Origin: Pseudomonas fluorescens Q2-87
GTDB taxonomy: Bacteria; Pseudomonadota; Gammaproteobacteria; Pseudomonadales; Pseudomonadaceae
Length of the DNA: 64,000 bases
Reading direction: 5' to 3'
Assembly: GCF_000281895.1 (NCBI RefSeq)
Contig: NZ_CM001558.1
Location: 2,980,556-3,044,555 of the forward strand
Under the pieces are notes generated by a model, which was given only the letters and a program-made list of their open reading frames with translations, was not told the DNA's origin and did not search any database. This document shows positions 1-7,728 of this stretch, one piece after another. Positions within the stretch are counted from its first letter, which is position 1. Every line of letters starts with the position of its first letter. Made by a program: the position numbers and the translations under genes.

Positions 1-268
1 CGCCCCAGGTGGCGGCGCAGAAGTTCTTGCCATGCATCAACACCACCGTGCGGCCATTGACCTTGCCTTGGGCCGGCACATCCATATAGCCCATCTGCAA
101 GGACTCGCCCTGGGACTGGAAGGCGAAGTGCTTGAGGGTATAAGGGTATTCGAAACCTTCCAGTTGCGGGCCGTAGGCCGGGCCTTGCGGCTGGGCGGCC
201 TGGGCGAGCAAGGGCAGGGCGGCGGTGAAAAACAGGCTGGGCAGCCAGCGGGTTTTGAAACGCGACAT
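1..268 (-). CDS. Alpha/beta hydrolase, N-terminal part only
   Basis: The gene runs off the left edge, so only about 89 N-terminal residues are visible. The start at 268 is preceded by AAGGAGATTGACC, a strong ribosome binding site. The product opens with a typical Sec signal peptide (a basic start, then a hydrophobic run ending in LPLLAQA). After that come MGYMDVPAQG and RTVVLMHGKNF, the strand and HG turn that form the oxyanion region before the nucleophile elbow in alpha/beta hydrolases. The catalytic Ser, Asp and His lie outside the window. The substrate cannot be told. An exported ester or lactone hydrolase is the natural reading, inferred from the fold. Confidence 0.75.
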   Translation of the reverse strand, partial: MSRFKTRWLPSLFFTAALPLLAQAAQPQGPAYGPQLEGFEYPYTLKHFAFQSQGESLQMGYMDVPAQGKVNGRTVVLMHGKNFCAATWG

Positions 269-369
269 GGTCAATCTCCTTGAAACAACCGGCCGATCCT
301 CGAACGGCTCGATTATGGCGACATTAACCACAGGCAACCGAACGGCCCGAACGTTCAACCCATCGCCAC

Positions 370-816
370 TCAGTGGGCCGGGTAATCGGCCACTACGGTC
401 TGTGTCCCGTCTTTTTTCAGGCCGATCACTTGATACGCGTCACTCATGCCGTCCATTTCCATGCCGGGCGAACCCATGGGCATGCCGGGCGCAGCCACAC
501 CGAGCAAGTCATCGCGTTTGCTCAAGGCCAGCACCTGGTCGGCCGGAACATGCCCTTCGACGAACTTGCCGTTGATCTCAGCGGTGTGGCAGGAGCGCAG
601 GTTTGGTGCCACGCCCAGGCGTTGCTTGACCGAACTCATGTCGGCTTCAACGTGGTCGTTGACCTTGAAGCCATTTTCTTGCAGATGGGAAATCCACTTC
701 TTGCAGCAGCCGCAATTGGCATCGCGGTGCACATCGATGGTGACCGGCTCGGCGGCCTGGGCCAGGGTGGTAATGAACAGGGCGCTCAGGGCGAGCAGAT
801 GCAGGGGCTTGGCCAT
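370..816 (-). CDS. DUF411 periplasmic metal-binding protein
   Basis: A 148-residue protein with a clear signal peptide ending ...TTLAQA before AEPVTIDV. The mature part has the DUF411 hallmarks: a thioredoxin-like start with CGCCKKW at about residues 35-41, then RSCHTAEINGKFVEGHVPA, and a methionine-rich stretch (PGMPMGSPGMEMDGM) near residues 110-123. DUF411 proteins are often found in copper resistance loci and are thought to bind Cu in the periplasm. The Cys pair and Met cluster fit that, but no copper pump or CopRS pair is present here, so the role is inferred. The gene stands alone and is transcribed toward the left edge. Confidence 0.85.
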   Translation of the reverse strand: MAKPLHLLALSALFITTLAQAAEPVTIDVHRDANCGCCKKWISHLQENGFKVNDHVEADMSSVKQRLGVAPNLRSCHTAEINGKFVEGHVPADQVLALSKRDDLLGVAAPGMPMGSPGMEMDGMSDAYQVIGLKKDGTQTVVADYPAH

Positions 817-957
817 GGGGAAGTCTCATGTCGAACGGTTTGGAGGGAGGATAACAGAGTAGCGAGGGGCAGCTGACAGGCGGCTGAGGGGAAAATGACA
901 GAGTTGTCAGGTTGCGGGCTGATAGCAGTGCCGGGGCGACACCGCTGCAAAAAGAGT

Positions 958-999
958 CCTCTCTGTGGCTAGGAAGCAAGCTCCCTAGCCACAGAGAGG
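958..999. repeat. Perfect 16-bp inverted repeat after the chemoreceptor gene
   Basis: Arms at 958-973 and 984-999 are perfect reverse complements (CCTCTCTGTGGCTAGG) around a 10-base loop. It lies 14 bases past the stop of the chemoreceptor gene and could end its transcript, though no T-run follows. The arm core GTGGCTAGG with loop AAGCAAGCTC is a variant of the GTGGCGAGGGAGCTTGCTCCC palindrome seen elsewhere in the window, so it is better read as a REP-type element that also serves as a hairpin. Confidence 0.75.
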
Positions 1000-1013
1000 G
1001 TCATGAGTCGTTA

Positions 1014-3008
1014 TCAGCGCACTTTGAACCGCCCCATGATGGCATTCACCCGGGTATTGGCTTCGAGCAACTGACGGGTATTGTTCTCGCTGGCGAGGCC
1101 GCTCTCCACCAGTTCCTCCACCATGTGACGGATCTGCACCATGCTGCGATTGATCTCTTCGGTCACCGCACTCTGCTGTTCGGCAGCGGTGGCGATCTGG
1201 GTGCTGAGGCTGTTGATCTGGCTGACGGAACCGGCCATTTCATCCAGGCCCGAGTTGACTCGCGAAGTGGCGTCAGCGGCCGACTGGCAGCTGGCCTGGG
1301 TGTTTTCCATGGCCGAGACCGACGAGCTCACGCCCTGGGTCAGGCGGCTCAACATTTCGTTGATTTCCGAGGTGCTGGCCTGGGTGCGGGCGGCGAGAGC
1401 ACGGACCTCGTCGGCCACCACGGCGAAACCGCGGCCCTGCTCGCCGGCCCGGGCGGCTTCGATGGCGGCGTTCAAGGCCAGCAGGTTGGTCTGGCCGGCA
1501 ATGGCGCCAATCACACCGAGAATCTCGGTAATGCGCTGGGCGTCCTGCTGCATGCTCTCGACCTTGCGGGTCGCGCTGGCCACTTCATCGATCAACGCGA
1601 CAACGCTGTTGGACGCCTCGCCGACCACCACGCGAGAGCGATCGGCATGTTCGTTGGCGCGCTGGGTGAACGCTGCGGTTTCAGCGGCATTCTGCGCCAC
1701 GCTTTCTGCCGTGGAGCTCATTTCGGTGATGGCTGTCACCGTCTGGTCGGTTTCCGAGGCGTGGCGCATCAGGATCTCGCTGGTGTGGGCCGAGGTCCGT
1801 TGCAGGTTGTCCAGGCTTGATGCCATGGCGCCGGTGGCTTGGGTGACCTCGCCAATCATGTTTTGCAGGTATTCGATGAAGCGGTTGACCGAATGACCGA
1901 TCGCACCCAGTTCGTCCTCGGCACGGATGGTGATGCGGCGGGTCAGGTCGGCATCGCCCGCGGACAATGCGTCGATGTTGCCCTTGAGGTTCTTCATACG
2001 GTTGGTCAACTGACGGATCGCATACAACTGCATGAGCACCAGCAGGATCACCATGGGAATCTGCAGCAGGCTCAGCGTGCTCAATACATCGTCGCGCTGG
2101 GCGGTGATCAGGCGAGTAGGCAGCGCGGTGGCGAGGTACCACGGTGACCCTTCGATGGGCCGCATGAAAAACGTGCTGGCCTCGCCCTTGTTGTCGAACT
2201 CGACACGCTGCAGCGGCTGGTCGCGATGAGCTAGGCCCGCCTGGACCTGAGCAGCGAACGGCGAGGTTGCCGCCAGTTCGCTGATGTTTTTCAGGACGAT
2301 CGGCCCGCTGATGCGCGAACTGTTGCTGATGATTTTGCCGTCGCCTTCGACGATCAGCATCTCGGCGCCGAGATCGGCTTCCTTGCGCGCCACCAGGTCG
2401 TTGAAGAATCCCAGGGTCACGTCAATGGTGGAAACGCCGTAAGGCACGCCGTTCTTCTGGATGGACATGGCGCAGTTGGTGCGCGGTTCGGCGCTGGCGT
2501 CGTCTTTGTAAGCGGCGGCCCAGGCGCATTTGCCGGGAGGGGTGGCCATGCCACCCTTGTGCCAGGGCTGCTCGTAATAGTTTGGGGCGGCGTCACTGTT
2601 CCAGAAAGTATTGACCGCCAGTTTGCCTGACGCTTCGCGGTGCCAGAACGTACTGAACTTGCTGCGGCCCTCTGCGCGCTGGTTGGGCAACGGCCAGATC
2701 CCGCCGCCGAAGACCTTCAACTCACCATATTGATCGACCAGTCCCGGCAGGACTTTGTCGATGGCATCGCTATCAAGCAGCGGGATGGTCTGGGTGATGC
2801 TGCGCTGCTGCGCCTGCACCTTGTTCAGCTCGCCCTGGATCTGCCCGGCAACCTCGCCGATGCGGTTGAGCGCGACCTGTTCCTCGGTATGGCGCAGTTT
2901 GGGCGCAACCAGATAGCTGATGCCCACGACCGTCAGGATGGACAACACCAGGATGAACAGAACCAGGAACAGCGTGTAGCGAGCCTGGATGGTGCGGAAT
3001 GCGGGCAT
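1014..3008 (-). CDS. Methyl-accepting chemotaxis protein with periplasmic Cache domain
   Basis: A 664-residue chemoreceptor. A GTG 18 bases upstream is possible, but the ATG at 3008 has AAGGA 9 bases before it. Order of parts: a first membrane helix at about residues 8-30, a long periplasmic region to about 295 with dCache-like features ([23 protein letters not shown]), a second helix ([10 protein letters not shown]), then HAMP ([15 protein letters not shown]). The long cytoplasmic coiled coil follows, with the conserved tip around [19 protein letters not shown]. It would bind a small ligand, often an amino or organic acid in this class, and signal through CheW and CheA. The ligand cannot be told. 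There is no C-terminal CheR pentapeptide: the chain ends GRFKVR. Confidence 0.93.
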   Translation of the reverse strand: MPAFRTIQARYTLFLVLFILVLSILTVVGISYLVAPKLRHTEEQVALNRIGEVAGQIQGELNKVQAQQRSITQTIPLLDSDAIDKVLPGLVDQYGELKVFGGGIWPLPNQRAEGRSKFSTFWHREASGKLAVNTFWNSDAAPNYYEQPWHKGGMATPPGKCAWAAAYKDDASAEPRTNCAMSIQKNGVPYGVSTIDVTLGFFNDLVARKEADLGAEMLIVEGDGKIISNSSRISGPIVLKNISELAATSPFAAQVQAGLAHRDQPLQRVEFDNKGEASTFFMRPIEGSPWYLATALPTRLITAQRDDVLSTLSLLQIPMVILLVLMQLYAIRQLTNRMKNLKGNIDALSAGDADLTRRITIRAEDELGAIGHSVNRFIEYLQNMIGEVTQATGAMASSLDNLQRTSAHTSEILMRHASETDQTVTAITEMSSTAESVAQNAAETAAFTQRANEHADRSRVVVGEASNSVVALIDEVASATRKVESMQQDAQRITEILGVIGAIAGQTNLLALNAAIEAARAGEQGRGFAVVADEVRALAARTQASTSEINEMLSRLTQGVSSSVSAMENTQASCQSAADATSRVNSGLDEMAGSVSQINSLSTQIATAAEQQSAVTEEINRSMVQIRHMVEELVESGLASENNTRQLLEANTRVNAIMGRFKVR

Positions 3009-3267
3009 TTGGGGGGATCCTTGCACGAAGGCTGAATTCTGGGCAGACCAAAGGGTAGTCCCCTACCTATCGGCCTGACCCCCCGACAGCTTTAATGTCG
3101 CCGGTGTCACTTCGTCGGGTTAGCGCGCCCTACGATTAACGGCTGCGGTTACGTCAATACGCTCGTTCGGCTGTACCATGGGACCCCGCCGGCTGCCGCT
3201 CATCTTCGCAATACGGATGAGCCTGGCATGCTTACGGATACAGAACGGATACATTAGGAAACTGGCA

Positions 3268-3456
3268 ATGACTCATTCGCAACGCTTGAAATACTCGATC
3301 CTGATCGTCATCGTCGTCCTGGCGATCATGCTGGGCCTGTCCTGGATGCAGGGCAAAGGCATGATCAGCGAGCAATTGTTCCAGTACATCGCCATTGCCG
3401 TGGCGGTCATCGTCGTGGTGATCAACGGTGTGATGCGGCGCAAGGTCAAGCCTTGA
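3268..3456 (+). CDS. Small two-helix membrane protein
   Basis: A 62-residue protein. An in-frame ATG exists at 3178, but the start at 3268 is chosen because AGGAA stands 7 bases upstream and because the product then starts with a short polar MTHSQRLKYS before the first membrane helix. Two hydrophobic stretches, about residues 10-25 (ILIVIVVLAIMLGLSW) and 37-54 (IAIAVAVIVVVING), flank a polar loop MQGKGMISEQ. The tail is basic (RRKVKP), which predicts cytoplasmic ends. I recognise no named family. It ends nine bases from the convergent Fur-like gene and shows no link to it. Confidence 0.7.
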   Translation: MTHSQRLKYSILIVIVVLAIMLGLSWMQGKGMISEQLFQYIAIAVAVIVVVINGVMRRKVKP

Positions 3457-3465
3457 GCATCAACC

Positions 3466-3831
3466 TCATTCCCCGGCTTCGAGCACGGCCCTCGCCCGAG
3501 GATGCAGGCAGTAGCTTTTATCCGGATTGAGGGTGACGACGCCCTCGCTGCACAAGCGCTTCAACACCTCGCGCACACTGAGAAAGGACAAGGGAATGTC
3601 CAACCCCAGCAACTGGCTGTGTACGCCGCGTACGCCCAGGAAACGGTTCTCGTCATCAGCCTTGAGCAAGGCATCGATGACTTTGAGGCGAATCAGGCTG
3701 GTACGCAGCCCGAAACTTTTGAGCAGTCGACGGATGTGTTCATTGCCGCCTCGCTCTGCGGGCCTGGCAAACACAACGTTGGTGGCGGTCTGCCTTGGCT
3801 TGCCCTCCATGGGCAGTTGCGCGTTACGCAT
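3466..3831 (-). CDS. Fur-family-like winged-helix regulator without metal domain
   Basis: A 121-residue protein with AAGGAG 8 bases before its ATG. Residues about 34-110 read like the Fur N-terminal winged helix: LLKSFGLRTSLIRLKVIDALL matches the H2 region and SVREVLKRLCSEGVVTL the recognition helix and wing. The chain then stops after YCLHPRARAVLEAGE. The C-terminal dimerisation and metal-binding half of Fur/Zur (HHDH and CxxC ligands) is missing. It may be a DNA binder that responds to something other than iron, or it may pair with another protein. The neighbour pvdQ is an iron-siderophore gene, which makes an iron link tempting but unproved. Confidence 0.65.
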   Translation of the reverse strand: MRNAQLPMEGKPRQTATNVVFARPAERGGNEHIRRLLKSFGLRTSLIRLKVIDALLKADDENRFLGVRGVHSQLLGLDIPLSFLSVREVLKRLCSEGVVTLNPDKSYCLHPRARAVLEAGE

Positions 3832-4125
3832 GTAAAGACTCCTTACCAGCCTGATCAGAAAAGGTCACGGATACTCTCCTGTTATAGGACGAACGAGGGT
3901 GAGCAATATGAAGGCCCCGATGTGAAAAAATGCCCTGGCTTCGTCAAACCCACGTGGTCGAAGGGTCGGCAGGCCATTAATTTTTTTCATCCGGTTCGTT
4001 TGAAGGGGAGGCACATTGCGCTTCGGCGCGCGGCGTGTGCATGCCCAGGCGGGCCGACTGTGGTCGATTGATCGCAGCGGCAACCGTGCTGGTTTTTCAA
4101 ATTGGCAGCAGGAGTGAGTGCAAGA

Positions 4126-6474
4126 ATGTCCGGGCAGTTATCGAGGGTTGGCCTTGCAGGCGTGTTTTTGGGGATGGCCTTGGGCGCCAGCCCCGCAGTC
4201 AACGCGCGTAGCGATGTACCGCAGGCCAGTGCCGAAATCCGGCGCACCAGTTTTGGCGTCCCGCATATCCGCGCGCAGGACGAACGCGGGCTGGGCTACG
4301 GCATCGGCTATGCCTACGCGCAGGATAACCTTTGCCTGCTGGCCAATGAGATTGTCACGGTCAACGCCCAGCGCTCCCGCTATTTCGGTCCCGCACAGGT
4401 TACGGTGGAGCAGCGGGAGAACCGCGTCAGCGATCTGTTTTTCAGCTGGCTCAACACACCGCAAGCCGTATCCGCTTTCTGGCAAGCCCAGACGCCCCAG
4501 GTGCAGCAATTGCTCGAAGGTTATGTTGTGGGCTACAACCGAGCGCTGGCCGAGCGCCAGGCCAAAGGCCTGCCCGAGCAATGTGCCAGCGAGTGGGTGC
4601 GGCCCATCACGGCGTTCGATCTGGTCAAGTTGACCCGCCGCCTGCTGGTCGAAGGCGGCATCGGCCAGTTCGCCGAAGCCCTGGCCGGCGCGCAGCCGCC
4701 TCAAGCAACAGCGCTCGTGGGCCACACGGCGTCCGGTTTTGCCACCGCCGACGCCCGCCAGCAGCGTTTTGCGCTTGAGCGCGGCAGCAATGCGCTGGCC
4801 ATCGGCAGCGAGCGTTCGGCCAACGGGCGCGGAATGTTGCTGGCGAACCCGCATTTCCCCTGGCTGGGTGGCATGCGCTTTTATCAGATGCACCTGACCA
4901 TCCCCGGCAAGCTGGACGTGATGGGCGCGGCCTTGCCGGGCCTACCGGTGATCAACATCGGTTTCAGCCGCCACCTGGCCTGGACCCATACCGTCGATAC
5001 ATCGAAACATTTCACCCTGTACCGCCTGCAACTCGACCCGAAAGACCCGACCCGCTACCTCATCGATGGCAAGTCGGTGCCCATGAGCCAACAGACCGTC
5101 GCCGTCGAGGTCAAGCAAGCCGACGGCCAACTGAAGACGGTGTCCCGAGTGGTCTACGGCTCGCGGTTCGGCCCGATCGTGCAATGGCCGGGCCGACTGG
5201 ACTGGGACAACCGGTTCGCCTATAGCCTGCGCGACGCAAACCTGGAGAACGACCGTGTGTTGGCTCAGTGGTACGCGATGAATCGGGCCGTCACGCTCGC
5301 CGATCTTCAGGGCGCCGTGCACAAGATCCAGGGAATTCCGTGGGTCAATACCCTGGCGGTGGATGACCAAGGGCAGAGCCTTTATATGAACCTTTCGGTC
5401 GTGCCAAACGTGGGCGCCGACAAACTGGCCCGGTGCAGCGATCCCAGGGCCGGGCTGCGACTGATCGTGCTGGATGGCTCACGCAGCGAATGCGCGTGGG
5501 ACATCGATGCGAAAGCCGCGCAAAAAGGCATTTTTGCGGCCGACAAGTTGCCGCAGTTGCTGCGCCGCGATTATGTGCAGAACTCCAATGATTCGGCCTG
5601 GATGGTCAACCCGTCCCAACCTTTGTCCGGTTATTCGCCAGTGATCAGCCAGCAGGATCTGCCGCTGGGCTTGCGGGCGCGTTTTGCGCTCGACCGGCTG
5701 GGTCAGCTCGCCAAGGGCGGGCCAGTGAAAGTGGACGACTTGCAGCGCATGGTCATGGACGATCAGGTCTACCTCGCCGATCAGGTCATGCCCGACCTGC
5801 TGGGCTTTTGCGCCGGCGACCTGGGGCCGGATGCCTCGGTGTTGGGCGAGGCATGTGGGCGCCTCGAGGCCTGGGATCGCACGGCTGGCCTGGATAGCGG
5901 ATTGGGCTTCATTCACTTCCAGCAGGTCATGGCGCGGTTGCAGGCTGCACCCGATATATGGCGTGTCCCGTTCGACCCCAAGGATCCGCAACATACCCCG
6001 CGTGGCCTGGCGATCGATCGGCCATCGGTGCTGAAGGCGTTGCGCGAAGCCATGTTGGCCTCAGTGGAGGCGGTCAACAAAATGGGCTTGCAGAATAATA
6101 GCCAATGGCGGGACGTCCAGGTCACCAGCAGCGGTGACCGGCAAACACCGATCCACGGCGGACCGGGTGAGCTGGGGATCTACAACGCGATCCAGAGTGT
6201 GCCGGGGGCGAGCGGCAAACGCGAAGTGATCAGCGGTACCAGCTACCTGCAAGTGGTGACGTTCGACGGCGAGGGGCCACAAGCCCAGGGCCTACTGGCA
6301 TTTTCGATCTCCAGCGACCCCGCATCGCCTTATTCGGCTGACCAGACTCGGGCATTCTCACAAAAGCAATGGAGTGTGCTGCCCTTCACTGAGCAACAGA
6401 TCAAGGCCGATCCACACTATCAGGCGCTGATCATCCGTGAGCTCGATGAAGTGGGCAAGGTGGCCAGGCAATAA
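4126..6474 (+). CDS. pvdQ: Pyoverdine maturation acylase PvdQ (acyl-homoserine lactone acylase)
   Basis: A 782-residue Ntn hydrolase, close in length to P. aeruginosa PvdQ (762). TTG and GTG starts exist upstream, but the ATG at 4126 follows AGGAG and gives a clean signal peptide ending SPAVNA. The periplasmic precursor self-cleaves: here the cut is Gly220-Ser221 in ERGSNALAIG, with Ser221 as N-terminal nucleophile of the beta chain. Other matched stretches include LLANPHFPW, FYQMHLTIPG, GFSRHLAWTHTVDTS, GIPWVNTLA, FVQNSND-like YVQNSNDSAW and GGTSY-like SGTSYLQVVTF. PvdQ removes the fatty acyl chain from pyoverdine precursors and also cleaves long-chain AHLs. It faces a convergent fpvR-like gene, which supports a siderophore role. 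Confidence 0.93.
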   Translation: MSGQLSRVGLAGVFLGMALGASPAVNARSDVPQASAEIRRTSFGVPHIRAQDERGLGYGIGYAYAQDNLCLLANEIVTVNAQRSRYFGPAQVTVEQRENRVSDLFFSWLNTPQAVSAFWQAQTPQVQQLLEGYVVGYNRALAERQAKGLPEQCASEWVRPITAFDLVKLTRRLLVEGGIGQFAEALAGAQPPQATALVGHTASGFATADARQQRFALERGSNALAIGSERSANGRGMLLANPHFPWLGGMRFYQMHLTIPGKLDVMGAALPGLPVINIGFSRHLAWTHTVDTSKHFTLYRLQLDPKDPTRYLIDGKSVPMSQQTVAVEVKQADGQLKTVSRVVYGSRFGPIVQWPGRLDWDNRFAYSLRDANLENDRVLAQWYAMNRAVTLADLQGAVHKIQGIPWVNTLAVDDQGQSLYMNLSVVPNVGADKLARCSDPRAGLRLIVLDGSRSECAWDIDAKAAQKGIFAADKLPQLLRRDYVQNSNDSAWMVNPSQPLSGYSPVISQQDLPLGLRARFALDRLGQLAKGGPVKVDDLQRMVMDDQVYLADQVMPDLLGFCAGDLGPDASVLGEACGRLEAWDRTAGLDSGLGFIHFQQVMARLQAAPDIWRVPFDPKDPQHTPRGLAIDRPSVLKALREAMLASVEAVNKMGLQNNSQWRDVQVTSSGDRQTPIHGGPGELGIYNAIQSVPGASGKREVISGTSYLQVVTFDGEGPQAQGLLAFSISSDPASPYSADQTRAFSQKQWSVLPFTEQQIKADPHYQALIIRELDEVGKVARQ

Positions 6475-6506
6475 GTCGTCAGGCAATAACCCTGGGTGTG
6501 TTGTGC

Positions 6507-6538
6507 AAAAGCCGCGTCCAACAGGGCACGGCTTTTTT
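6507..6538 (+). terminator. Intrinsic terminator after pvdQ
   Basis: AAAAGCCG at 6507-6514 pairs with CGGCTTTT at 6529-6536, and the T-run TTTTTT follows. The stem continues with a G-U pair toward the loop. It sits between the convergent stops of pvdQ (6474) and the fpvR-like gene (6540). It may work in both directions, though the T-run is longer for pvdQ. Confidence 0.8.
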
Positions 6539-6539
6539 C

Positions 6540-7544
6540 TTAAGGATTGGTTGGCCGCTGGCCGATGGCATTGAGGACCGGGTTGCCGTCCTTGTTCTGC
6601 GTCAGGTAGACCGGCAACACTTTGGGCAAGGAGGGCACCAGGTTGTGCACTTCGCTGAGGTTGTAGATCCCACCGATACGCAAGGTGCCGGTGCTGTTGT
6701 CAGCCAGCATGACCGGACGTTCGAGGTAGCGGTTGATCAGCGGCAACGCGTCGCTCAGGGCAAGGTCATTGAGCACCAGCTTGCCGTTGCGCCATGCCAA
6801 CGCACTGTCATTGGGGTCGGTCGGGCGGATCTGCGGTTGGGCGTCGCCGGCCTTGTAGCTGGCCTGCATACCGGGCGAAAGCGTCGAGCCGGTGCTGGCC
6901 AGTGCCAAGTTGCTGGCAACTTTTACGGAGCCTTCCACCAACGTGACCCGTACTTGGTCCTGATACAACCAGACATTAAACCGCGTGCCGGTGACACGCA
7001 CCTGGCCCTGGCCCGCCCGAACGATGAAGGGATGCTGCTGGTCATGGCTGACGTCGAAAAACGCCTCGCCCTTTTCCAGGGTGACCCGACGCTCATTCTT
7101 ATAGTTGGCGAACACCAGCTCACTGCCAAGGTTGAGTTCCACCTGGCTGCCGTCGCCAAGGGTGACGTGGCGTACGCTGGTGCCTGCTTCGAATCGTTGG
7201 TAGGAATTGGCCAGCCAGCCCAGGTGCCAGCCAGTGAATGCGGCCAGGGGCAAACCCAGGGCAACGACTGTGGCTGCAACGGCCAGCCGGCTCCAGCGTG
7301 AGCGAACCCGGGAAGACTGGACAGACGGCGTCACTGGCTCGACCCGCGGCAGGTTGTCGGCAACCACCCAAATCTCCAGCATGGCTTGATATTCGAATGC
7401 ATGCAGCGGATTGGCATCGTGCCATTGCTTGAACGCCTGCCGTTCGGCGTCGGTGCAATCGACGGCATGCAACCGCATGCACCAATGCGCGGCAGCATCG
7501 GTAATGGCGTCGTATTCGGCTTCCGAGAGGGGATGTTCGGTCAT
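6540..7544 (-). CDS. fpvR: FecR-family anti-sigma regulator, FpvR-like
   Basis: A 334-residue inner-membrane sigma regulator with AGGAAG before the ATG. The cytoplasmic N-terminal domain (about 1-85) has the FecR DUF4880 pattern: AAHWCMRLH, DAERQAFKQWHDANPLHAFEYQ. One membrane helix follows at about 93-113 (LAVAATVVALGLPLAAFTGW), then the periplasmic FecR domain (VTLGDGSQVELN, VTLEKGEAFFDV, VRVTGTRFNVW, TLVEGSVKV) and a C-terminal secretin/TonB-short-like part (ERPVMLADNSTGTLRIGGIYNL). FpvR holds PvdS and FpvI until ferripyoverdine binds FpvA. The length matches FpvR (331), and the pvdQ neighbour supports the name. No sigma factor gene lies next to it, so its partners must be encoded elsewhere. 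Confidence 0.83.
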   Translation of the reverse strand: MTEHPLSEAEYDAITDAAAHWCMRLHAVDCTDAERQAFKQWHDANPLHAFEYQAMLEIWVVADNLPRVEPVTPSVQSSRVRSRWSRLAVAATVVALGLPLAAFTGWHLGWLANSYQRFEAGTSVRHVTLGDGSQVELNLGSELVFANYKNERRVTLEKGEAFFDVSHDQQHPFIVRAGQGQVRVTGTRFNVWLYQDQVRVTLVEGSVKVASNLALASTGSTLSPGMQASYKAGDAQPQIRPTDPNDSALAWRNGKLVLNDLALSDALPLINRYLERPVMLADNSTGTLRIGGIYNLSEVHNLVPSLPKVLPVYLTQNKDGNPVLNAIGQRPTNP

Positions 7545-7728
7545 TGACTCTTCCTGGTTTGCCGCATTCTAACCTTCGGCATGAGCTGCCGAGAACAGCC
7601 GTCATGGCGTTTGCATATCAAATGGGCCTGTTTTTTCCGGTCGAAGGCCCCAGTACCGGTCTGTCACGGATAGAGCGTCCCATAAAAGCCGTGAAAAAAA
7701 GATCAACAGCCGACCTGTCCCGCTGCTG

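Noticed and set aside
1014..3026. GTG start at 3026 for the chemoreceptor.
   Set aside because: The ATG at 3008 has AAGGA at good spacing; the GTG has none.
3977..3999. Possible PvdS iron-starvation box upstream of pvdQ (TTAAT ... CGT).
   Set aside because: The TAAAT half is imperfect and the spacing to CGT is 15 and not 16 bases; too weak to annotate.
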